A stretch of DNA of 9,656 nt. Origin: Pseudomonadota bacterium. Lineage in GTDB: Bacteria; Pseudomonadota; Alphaproteobacteria; Rhizobiales; Devosiaceae. Where the stretch lies: NCBI GenBank assembly GCA_023428425.1, contig JAEYYP010000190.1, forward strand, positions 1 to 9,656. Reading direction: 5' to 3'. How positions within the stretch are numbered: position 1 is the first letter of the stretch; each line of letters opens with the position of its first letter. Under the pieces are notes generated by a model. The model did not search any database and was not told the DNA's origin. It was given only the letters and a program-made list of their open reading frames with translations. Position numbers and translations under genes: made by a program. This document shows positions 1 through 5,881 of this stretch, piece after piece.

Positions 1-35
1 CCGCCCCCCCGGGGGGGGGGGGCCGGGGGATGTTG
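1..35. repeat. C7/G12 homopolymer palindrome at the window edge, downstream of the sugar-binding protein gene
   Basis: Seven C (4-10) are followed directly by twelve G (11-22), then CC and five more G (25-29). The C7 and G runs are self-complementary, so either strand could fold into a very GC-rich hairpin. The tract lies just after the stop codon of the binding-protein gene on the - strand, where ABC operons often carry a stem-loop between the binding-protein and permease genes. It has no T-run, so it is not a standard terminator. A tract this pure at a sequence edge could also be a sequencing or assembly artefact. Confidence 0.6.
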
Positions 36-1334
36 TCAGGCGCGGGCGATGATCGCCTTGGCCTGGCCGAGGAAGTCGGCGGCAACCTCGGGAATGGAAC
101 GCTCGCCGAGGAGGACCGCGACGGCGAGCCGTTCGAAGGTCTGCTCGACCTCGTTCGAGCCCGAGGGCGGCGGCGGGGGCAGGGTGGCGGTCTTTCCCTG
201 GATCTTGTCGAAGAACTCGACCGATACCTTCTCGGCATCGGACAGGTTCGGCGCCAGCGCGTCGCGGACCTCGGACTGGCTGGGAATGCCGCGCTCGAGA
301 CCGAGGATCTGCGTCATGTCGAGATCGTTGACGAAGGCGCTCATGTAGGTCGTCGCCGCTTCCGGATTCTTGGAATCGCGGCTGAGGCAGACGAACTGGC
401 TCGGCTGGACAATCGAGCCTGGAACCATGGCAGCGGTATTGGGGTACATGGCCGCGCCGAGCTTGTCCTGCATCAGCGCCTGGGTGCCGACCAACTGGTT
501 CGACCAGGCATAGGACGTCGCAGACTTGCCGGTAACGACACCTGACTGGGCAAGGTCGGAGACGCCGGCGAGTCCCGCCGACTCTGCGCCCACCGGAGTT
601 GCGCCGGCATCGCGGATCATGGCCCAGGTCGACCAGTATTCCTCGACGATCTCCGGGGTGACGGTGTACTCGCCGTCGGTGAACATCATGGCGCCCTTCT
701 GCGCGACGAAGTCGGAGAAGTTCTGGTAGTCGGCGGTGTTGTCATCCGTCCCCGGCACGCCGGTGGCATCCTTGATCGCCTTGCCGATGCGGGCGACGTC
801 GTCATAGGTCCAGCCATAGGGGTCGAAGTTCTCGCCGACCTTGATGCCTGCCGCTTCGTAGAGGCGGGTATTGTACATCGCCATATGCGAGTTGGCGCCG
901 ATCGAGAGCGCGTAGAACTTGCCGTTGACGGTACCGGCGGCGATGGCGCTCGCGTCCATCTTGGAGATGTCGAGCGACTTGCCGACGAACTCGTCGAGCG
1001 GCACCACGGCGCCGTTGTTGATGTATTCGAACAGCACACCGTAACCCTGCTGGATCACATCCGGCATGTTGCCGCCGGCGATCTGCGTCGTGAGCTTGGT
1101 GAAGTAGTCGGCAAAGCCGAGGGTCTCCCCGCTCACCGTGATGTCCGGATGCTTGCCGTTGAAGATATCGATGACGGCGAAGGTGCGCTTGTCGCGCTCC
1201 GGGTTGCCCCACCAGAAGTGCCGGATCTCGGCGCTTTGGGCGAAGGCGCGATTGCCCATGGCAGTGGCAAGAGCCAGGGATCCGGCGGCTGTCGCGGTAC
1301 CGCTCAGGAAGCGTCTGCGTGTCAGAAAGCTCAT
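36..1334 (-). CDS. ABC transporter sugar-binding protein (extracellular solute-binding protein family 1), Tat-exported
   Basis: Predicted 432-residue periplasmic binding protein that would capture a sugar or glycoside and deliver it to a CUT1-type ABC permease. The N-terminus has a twin-arginine motif (TRRRFL, residues 5-10), a hydrophobic stretch rich in Ala, and a likely signal-peptidase site after AFA (about residue 32). The mature part starts with EIRHFWWGNPERDKRTFAVIDIF, shown here only by its key features: an early beta strand, then 'F.. HPDI', 'YFTKLTTQIAGGNMPDV' (77-93) and 'LDEFVGK', all typical of family 1 binding proteins. The length is normal for the family. A proline run lies at 386-390. 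The ATG at 1334 is supported by a strong Shine-Dalgarno sequence (GGGAGGA at 1341-1347, 6 nt spacing). It is the third gene of the - strand operon, 53 bp after the glycosidase gene. Permeases are not in the window. The ligand cannot be named from sequence. Confidence 0.92.
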   Translation of the reverse strand: MSFLTRRRFLSGTATAAGSLALATAMGNRAFAQSAEIRHFWWGNPERDKRTFAVIDIFNGKHPDITVSGETLGFADYFTKLTTQIAGGNMPDVIQQGYGVLFEYINNGAVVPLDEFVGKSLDISKMDASAIAAGTVNGKFYALSIGANSHMAMYNTRLYEAAGIKVGENFDPYGWTYDDVARIGKAIKDATGVPGTDDNTADYQNFSDFVAQKGAMMFTDGEYTVTPEIVEEYWSTWAMIRDAGATPVGAESAGLAGVSDLAQSGVVTGKSATSYAWSNQLVGTQALMQDKLGAAMYPNTAAMVPGSIVQPSQFVCLSRDSKNPEAATTYMSAFVNDLDMTQILGLERGIPSQSEVRDALAPNLSDAEKVSVEFFDKIQGKTATLPPPPPSGSNEVEQTFERLAVAVLLGERSIPEVAADFLGQAKAIIARA

Positions 1335-1354
1335 TCGTAGTCCTCCCTCTAGGT

Positions 1355-1377
1355 CCTCGCCCGCTAGCCGGACGAGG
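1355..1377 (-). promoter_or_regulatory. intercistronic hairpin before the sugar-binding protein gene
   Basis: CCTCGCCCG (1355-1363) and CGGACGAGG (1369-1377) flank a 5-nt loop. The arms form nine pairs with one imperfect position. In the - strand transcript that position is a U-G wobble, whereas a + strand transcript would have a C-A mismatch, so the fold favours the operon's own RNA. It sits about 20 nt before the start codon of the binding-protein gene and leaves the Shine-Dalgarno sequence free. There is no T-run, so RNA stabilisation or processing is more likely than termination. Confidence 0.5.
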
Positions 1378-1387
1378 TGATTGTGGT

Positions 1388-3067
1388 TCAGTGGCCTGGT
1401 GGCACCAGGCCAGGCTTGCGCACGCTCTCCAGCCGGCCCTCGACGAGGGACTGCTCCTCATTGGCAGCGATGCGGAAGGCGAGGTCGCCGGCGGGGGTCG
1501 AGAGCGTGCCCTCGACATCCTGGGCGACGAGACCGACCATGGCCTTTATGGCGCCGGTACGGTCGGTGACGATGCGGACACCGCGCGGCGCCTGCCAGAG
1601 GCGTTCGCCATCTCGGTAGGCCATGGTGTCCGAGGCGGTATTGACCAGTTCGAAGTCGTGGCCATCGATGCGCCTGCCGTAGGCGGTCTCATGCTGGACG
1701 TCTCTGTGCTCGAGCTGGACTGGCGTCAGGCCGGTGAACCAAAGGGTGCCGTCGGGTCGAGGCTGGATGCCGCACAGCCGCTCGACGAAATCGAGAAGGC
1801 AAAGGATGGCCGGCGAATAGGCCCCGGTGAAGCCGCAGCGGCCCGTGAACGGATGCAGCGTCTGTGAAAACCGCTCGGCCTTCGCGAGCGCCTGCAGGAT
1901 CGGTTGCAGCACCCAGCTCAGTTCGACATGGCGATGATGGTGCTCGAAGGCATGCGGGGCCCGGATCAGCGACAGGAAGTTGGTCGGCCCGGCCCAGGAA
2001 TTGTAGTCGAAGGCCGGATCGTAGCGTGGATCATCGAGAGCGATCGACGTGAAGGGAAACTTGGCGAAGAACTTCCGGGTGTTCAGCAGGTAGCGTCGGA
2101 GCGCGTCGGCAAAGAACTCGCCGTCGCCGATCTCGCAGGCGAGAACCCGCAGCAGCACGTCGGACTGCACCCGCACGAATGCGCCGTTCCGGTCATTGTC
2201 ATAGAAACAGCCGTCCTCCGGATCGTAGCAGAGTTCCATCAGCCGTTTCGCGAGCTGTGAACTCCTGTCGCGCAAGGCTTCGGGATCCTCGCCGAGAAGC
2301 TCGGCCATGCGCGCCAGATAGGTGTTGGAGCAGGCAACGCTCGCCGTCAGGTCCGGTGCGACCAACGGCAGGAGCGGATTGGCGGTGTCGTACGCAGTCG
2401 GATCATTGCCGAGGGGGCTATCGGGGATGTGCCAGAAGCGCGGCGACAGATCGTGCCCGGTATCGTAGCAGCAGAACGCCTCGACCGCGCCGGTGCCGCG
2501 GGTATCTCGCCAGCGTGCCAGCCAGTCATCGTTGCGGCGCATGGCGTTATAGAGAGTTTCCAGCCAGCCTGGCGCGCTGCCGTTGAGCCGGTGATGCGTC
2601 CAGACGCTACGTGCCAGCGGCGTCACCGTCTGGATCTGGGCAAACACCGGACCATCCGCCGTGATCTTGTAGGGCAGCAGGCCGTCGTCCCTCTGCGCCT
2701 CGGCAAAGGCCATGAAGGTGCGGGCGGCGACCGAGGGCAGGAAGCGAGACAGCAGTTCGGCGTTGATGGTGCCAGTGCTCTCGAGCCAGCATCCCTGATA
2801 GATGCCGCCTTCGTGCAGAATCGGCCCGGCCGGTCCGGCCGGCCTGATGCACGAGAACAACTCCACGATGGCGCGATAGTACTGGCGCTCCATCGCCTCC
2901 GACGATGACGCAAAGCGCACGCCCGAGGATTGCCACTCGGCCAGCAATGCAGCGCCGGAACCTTCGAGATCACCGAGACGATCGGCGATTTCGAAGGACC
3001 TCAGCCTGTCCAACAGATCGGTCGCGCGGCTCCGCACCTGACGTACGTACCTCCCTCCAAGAAACAA
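1388..3067 (-). CDS. six-hairpin glycosidase-like protein (MGH1/GH63/trehalase-like fold)
   Basis: Predicted 559-residue cytoplasmic protein with no signal peptide or membrane segment. It resembles bacterial (alpha/alpha)6-barrel glycosidases of the GH63/GH37/mannosylglycerate-hydrolase type. Landmarks are GGIYQGCWLES (87-97), DDGLLPYKI (127-135), YDTGHDLSPRFW (201-212), which resembles the E-x-G-W-D-x-S-x-R block that carries the catalytic acid in trehalase-like enzymes, and DYNSWAGPTNFLSL (354-367), the usual aromatic/WxGP substrate-site block. About residues 438-559 look like a C-terminal beta domain. D206 is a candidate catalytic residue by analogy only. The chosen start is TTG at 3067, with GGGGAGG 4 nt upstream. 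A GTG at codon 11 (3037), preceded by GGAGGGAGG at a 12-nt distance, is an alternative. The gene begins 31 bp after the dioxygenase gene and precedes the binding-protein gene, which suggests it cleaves the imported sugar. The exact substrate and linkage are unknown. Confidence 0.75.
   Translation of the reverse strand: MFLGGRYVRQVRSRATDLLDRLRSFEIADRLGDLEGSGAALLAEWQSSGVRFASSSEAMERQYYRAIVELFSCIRPAGPAGPILHEGGIYQGCWLESTGTINAELLSRFLPSVAARTFMAFAEAQRDDGLLPYKITADGPVFAQIQTVTPLARSVWTHHRLNGSAPGWLETLYNAMRRNDDWLARWRDTRGTGAVEAFCCYDTGHDLSPRFWHIPDSPLGNDPTAYDTANPLLPLVAPDLTASVACSNTYLARMAELLGEDPEALRDRSSQLAKRLMELCYDPEDGCFYDNDRNGAFVRVQSDVLLRVLACEIGDGEFFADALRRYLLNTRKFFAKFPFTSIALDDPRYDPAFDYNSWAGPTNFLSLIRAPHAFEHHHRHVELSWVLQPILQALAKAERFSQTLHPFTGRCGFTGAYSPAILCLLDFVERLCGIQPRPDGTLWFTGLTPVQLEHRDVQHETAYGRRIDGHDFELVNTASDTMAYRDGERLWQAPRGVRIVTDRTGAIKAMVGLVAQDVEGTLSTPAGDLAFRIAANEEQSLVEGRLESVRKPGLVPPGH
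1393..1411 (-). repeat. 19-bp perfect palindrome at the 3' end of the glycosidase gene
   Basis: GGCCTGGTG (1393-1401) and CACCAGGCC (1403-1411) are exact reverse complements around one base. As RNA the - strand could form a 7-bp GC-rich stem with a 5-nt loop, ending 2 nt before the glycosidase stop codon. Together with the hairpin at 1355-1377 it makes a double stem-loop between the glycosidase and binding-protein genes. Part of it encodes the last residues of the glycosidase, so it may be partly constrained by coding. Confidence 0.5.
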
Positions 3068-3068
3068 C

Positions 3069-3086
3069 GGACCTCCCCTCGGGTCC
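3069..3086 (-). promoter_or_regulatory. small inverted repeat around the glycosidase ribosome-binding site
   Basis: GGACC (3069-3073) and GGTCC (3082-3086) flank an 8-nt loop. On the - strand the Shine-Dalgarno sequence GGGGAGG (3072-3078) lies mostly in the loop and partly in the stem, just before the TTG start at 3067. This could moderate glycosidase translation, but five base pairs is weak evidence. Confidence 0.3.
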
Positions 3087-3098
3087 GCCGCTCAGTCC

Positions 3099-3971
3099 CT
3101 AGGCCGCACGATCCGGTGGCAGCACCACCTTGCCATGCGGGTAGACCAGGCTTCTCCGCCGCGGCGTCAGCCGCTCGAGCAGATCGGGGCTCGGGCGGTA
3201 AGGCAGGCGGAAATGTCCCCAGCTCGGGCCATAGCGATAGACGCATATACGGCGGTTGCCCGGGTTGGTGCGACGGGCCGAGCCATGCGCGATGGCATCG
3301 ACAAACAGCAGCGCGTCGCCCTTTTCGAGATGCACTTCGATGGCGCCCTCGATGTCGTCGACCGAAGTTTCCTCGTGCCGCCTTTCGATGGCGACGGTCT
3401 GCGGATGGCGCAGGTTCGACTTGTGCGAGCCGGGAATGACCATCGTGGCGCCGTCGCCCGGGCCGATATCGGTCAGCGCCATCAGGACGTTGACCTGGCC
3501 GCAGTGAAATTTGCCAGCGTGGTAGCGAAATTGGGTGCGGATGGTGCCGACATGGCCGCCCGAATGCAGGCGCTGGGCGCCGCCCTGCGGGCGGATGGTG
3601 CCGAAGCACTCGTCGATGAACGCCGGCCCGTGGGCGTTGTCGAAATTCTCCGGATCGTCTGAGCCGATGAAATGAATGGCCTTGTCGTACCAGGCCGGAT
3701 GATCGAGCAGCTCTTCCCAGACCGGCCCGGCCTCGTAGAGCTGCTGGAGGACGATGCCCTCCTGCTGGCCGGAATTGTTGACCGCCACATCGCCCCACCA
3801 GCCATGTCCCGAAATGGAGGAGGCCGCGGCCTCGATCTGATCATAGGTGGCGTTGCAGGCCGCGACCTGGGCTGGGGTCAGGGCGCCTTTCAGGATCAGG
3901 TAGCCGTTGAGATCGAAGAGATACTCTTCCATCGCCGTGGTCGGCTGTCGCGCAGTCGTCGTCTCATTCAT
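3099..3971 (-). CDS. phytanoyl-CoA dioxygenase (PhyH) family protein
   Basis: Predicted 290-residue soluble member of the PhyH-type Fe(II)/2-oxoglutarate oxygenases, which mostly hydroxylate small molecules using O2 and 2-oxoglutarate. An N-terminal helix-strand block (FDLNGYLILKGALTPAQV) opens the domain. The core strand LMALTDIGPGDGATMVIPGS followed by HKSN (PGSHKSN at about 180-186) is the family hallmark. AHGS (His229) supplies the distal iron ligand, and NRR (239-241) offers the arginine that holds 2-oxoglutarate. The usual proximal HxD is not visible: nearby histidines read HSG, HVG, HAG and HCG (136, 140, 151, 156). The start is uncertain. ATG at 3971 was chosen, but ATG at 3995 (+8 residues) or 3932 are possible, and none has a clear Shine-Dalgarno sequence. 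It is the first gene of the - strand operon with the glycosidase and binding protein, so a role in modifying the imported compound is inferred. The substrate is unknown. Confidence 0.8.
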   Translation of the reverse strand: MNETTTARQPTTAMEEYLFDLNGYLILKGALTPAQVAACNATYDQIEAAASSISGHGWWGDVAVNNSGQQEGIVLQQLYEAGPVWEELLDHPAWYDKAIHFIGSDDPENFDNAHGPAFIDECFGTIRPQGGAQRLHSGGHVGTIRTQFRYHAGKFHCGQVNVLMALTDIGPGDGATMVIPGSHKSNLRHPQTVAIERRHEETSVDDIEGAIEVHLEKGDALLFVDAIAHGSARRTNPGNRRICVYRYGPSWGHFRLPYRPSPDLLERLTPRRRSLVYPHGKVVLPPDRAA

Positions 3972-4436
3972 CGTTCGTACCGAAACAGATCGCATGCCCT
4001 TTGGGGGCGTCTGTGCGGTAGGGGACGAACTTGGACGAGAGCCTAGCCGACAACCGGGACCGCACGGTTGAGATCTGGGGCGGGTCTCTCAGAAGGTCGC
4101 AACAAGCAGTGGCGGTTTTGTCGTGCGGTCCGTCCACAGATGTTGCGCGTAGCGCACGCTTTACCGCTTACCCCGGCTGAGCCTCAGGTGTCCCTGGGCC
4201 CATTACGTGTCTCCGGCCGATCCTGGGGGATTGTTCCCTCTCAGATTGACCGGCATTGTCACCGAGGTCGGCGCAAGTTGTCAATTCCCTGCACGCTGCT
4301 CGCCACGACCCCCGACCTCCGCCTCGGATCAGGAACTCACCGCCACACGTTTCCGCCTTGGGGCCAACCAATGCCGAACAGCGAACAGGCCGCTGCGCCG
4401 CCTGAAGGTCATGCTGCTGATTTTGCTTGGGAAAAA
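3972..4436. other. noncoding divide between the dioxygenase operon and the tRNA gene
   Basis: About 465 bp with no credible gene on either strand. It must hold the promoter of the - strand operon, but I see no convincing -35/-10 pair. It holds several inverted repeats: 4051-4070, the long-range arms 4057-4066/4122-4131 (GGACCGCACG and its complement), TGCGC-GTA-GCGCA at 4144-4156, and CTGAG-C-CTCAG at 4177-4187. No signature of SRP RNA, 6S RNA or a riboswitch was recognised. A run of five T on the - strand (4432-4436) directly follows the tRNA 3' end and may help end its transcription. Confidence 0.6.
4051..4070. promoter_or_regulatory. 20-bp inverted repeat, possible operator of the dioxygenase/glycosidase/ABC operon
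   Basis: CAACCG (4051-4056) and CGGTTG (4065-4070) are exact reverse complements separated by 8 bp. The site lies about 80 bp upstream of the chosen dioxygenase start. The size and symmetry suit a dimeric regulator of LacI or GntR type, which often control sugar ABC operons. An overlapping 10-bp element, GGACCGCACG (4057-4066), recurs inverted at 4122-4131. No regulator gene is in the window, so the assignment is inference. Confidence 0.35.
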
Positions 4437-4511
<75 letters not shown>

Positions 4512-4554
4512 TTGCGCGGTGGCCGCGAAGTGTGGCCGGCGACGTTGCGGCGGT

Positions 4555-4583
4555 CTACTGCCACAGGGGGGAGGCATCTGCAA
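4555..4583 (-). promoter_or_regulatory. candidate promoter of tRNA-Thr
   Basis: On the - strand TTGCAG (4578-4583) and CAGTAG (4555-4560) are 17 bp apart, like a sigma-70 -35/-10 pair. The -10 hexamer is a poor match and lies 43 bp before the mature tRNA 5' end, so a short leader would have to be removed. This is a weak call based on spacing and the -35 hexamer. Confidence 0.22.
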
Positions 4584-4606
4584 GGCAAAAAAAGCTGCGT
4601 GAGGAG

Positions 4607-4635
4607 TTGCGGCATGTGGGTGGGCGACATATGCG
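4607..4635 (+). promoter_or_regulatory. candidate promoter of the Mur-ligase/murA gene cluster
   Basis: TTGCGG (4607-4612) and TATGCG (4630-4635) are separated by exactly 17 bp, like a sigma-70 promoter. Transcription would start near 4642, giving a leader of about 22 nt containing the Shine-Dalgarno GGAG (4651-4654) before the ATG at 4664. The hexamers are imperfect, but position and spacing fit. Confidence 0.33.
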
Positions 4636-4663
4636 GCAACAGATGATCCTGGAGCCGTAGCCC

Positions 4664-5881
4664 ATGACGCTCGACCTGCCGCCGCCCGAGCCGCAGCGGA
4701 CACCCACATTTCGGCTGCGAGGGCCGCTGGAGCGCCTGCGTCGCCGGTTGCGTGGAATGGGCGAGGCCTGGTGGCGTTTCCGGGCGAAGCGGGCGCAGGC
4801 CGCTAACTGCGGGGCCTTCATCGCGGTCACCGGCAGTTGCGGCAAGACGACGACCACGCTGCTGATCGAGCGATTGCTGGCAGCCACCGGTTCCAGCGTC
4901 GCCGGCGGTCGCAATGAGAATCACGGTCGCTACCTGATGAAAACCATGGCCCGCCTGAAGGAGCCGGTGGATTTCGTCGTGCAGGAAGTTTCGGGGCATC
5001 GCCCGGGCGCCATCGCCGACGTCACCAACCACCTCCAGGTCGATGTTGCCGTGGTCACGGTCGTTGGTCACGACCACAACGCGGCGTTTGGCGTCACCTA
5101 CAAGGCCGCTCCTGATGCCATCGCGGCCGAGAAGGGCAGGCTGGTCGAGGCGCTTTCCCCCGATGGCATCGCATGCCTGAATGCCGACGACCCGAGGGTC
5201 GCGGCCATGGCGGCCCGCACCAGTGCCCGGATCGTCACCTACGGACGGGCGGTGGGCGTCGACCTGCAGGCGGTCAATATCGACGGGCGCTGGCCTGGGC
5301 GATTGCGATTCGACCTGCTGGTCGAAGGCAGGGCCATGCCGGTTTCCACCCGCTTTGTCGGAACCATCATGCTGCCCAATGTCCTGGCCGCGCTGGCGGT
5401 CGTCCACGCCCTCGGGCGCGACCTGGGGTTGGCGATCGCTGCTCTTTCCGGCGTCGAGCCTGAGCCGCGACACATGAGCGTCGTCGAAGGCGCCAGCGGC
5501 CGCACCTACGTGCTCGATACCTTCAAGGCGCCGCTGTGGTCGACAATGCTGCTGGCGCAGGATCTCGCTGAGATCGGTGGCAGCGGAACGCTCTTCGTGC
5601 TGGGCGACATGTCGGATCTGCGCAACGGCAACACCAGGCGCTATGTCGGTGTCATGCAGCAGGCGGCGGCGATCGTCGACCGGGTTATCCTGACTGGCAG
5701 CGCCACATGCGCCGAACGACGTGCCCGCCAGGACGGCCTCGCAAACGTCGCGGCAGCGGCCGACCTGACGGCGACTGCAAGCCTGATCGCATCGTCGCCT
5801 GAGCGGCTGGTCATCCTCAAGTCTGGCAAGAAGGCGCAACTCGACAGGGTGGTCGGCCTGGTGGAGAGGCAGAGCAGGTGA
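4664..5881 (+). CDS. MurF-like Mur ligase family protein, first of a tandem pair
   Basis: Predicted 405-residue ATP-dependent ligase of the Mur family, which activates a carboxylate as acyl phosphate and joins it to an amine. The ATP P-loop TGSCGKTTT is at 56-64 (Lys61). E108 in VVQEVSG matches the Mg-binding Glu block. GHDH (135-138) and AAEKGRL (154-160) match the H...K region of the active site. CLNADDPRV (171-179) is a typical central-domain strand. DTFKAP (285-290) and FVLGDMSDL (311-319) match MurF DxYNANP and VLGDMLEL in the C-terminal domain. The P-loop sits only about 55 residues in, whereas it is near residue 107 in E. coli MurF, so the UDP-MurNAc-binding domain 1 is absent. It is replaced by an Arg-rich segment (about 17-43). 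The start has GGAG at 4651-4654, 9 nt upstream. The gene overlaps the next by 4 bp (GTGA). The substrate is unknown, and a role in cell-wall or polymer modification is inferred from murA nearby. Confidence 0.85.
   Translation: MTLDLPPPEPQRTPTFRLRGPLERLRRRLRGMGEAWWRFRAKRAQAANCGAFIAVTGSCGKTTTTLLIERLLAATGSSVAGGRNENHGRYLMKTMARLKEPVDFVVQEVSGHRPGAIADVTNHLQVDVAVVTVVGHDHNAAFGVTYKAAPDAIAAEKGRLVEALSPDGIACLNADDPRVAAMAARTSARIVTYGRAVGVDLQAVNIDGRWPGRLRFDLLVEGRAMPVSTRFVGTIMLPNVLAALAVVHALGRDLGLAIAALSGVEPEPRHMSVVEGASGRTYVLDTFKAPLWSTMLLAQDLAEIGGSGTLFVLGDMSDLRNGNTRRYVGVMQQAAAIVDRVILTGSATCAERRARQDGLANVAAAADLTATASLIASSPERLVILKSGKKAQLDRVVGLVERQSR

Noticed and set aside
4144..4187. Short palindromes TGCGC-GTA-GCGCA and CTGAG-C-CTCAG as terminators
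   Set aside because: Stems of five pairs without a T-run are expected by chance in GC-rich DNA.
4140..4436. Small structured RNA (SRP RNA, 6S or riboswitch) in the intergenic region
   Set aside because: Only short isolated palindromes were found, with no family signature such as the SRP GGAAG/AGCA core and no extended stem.
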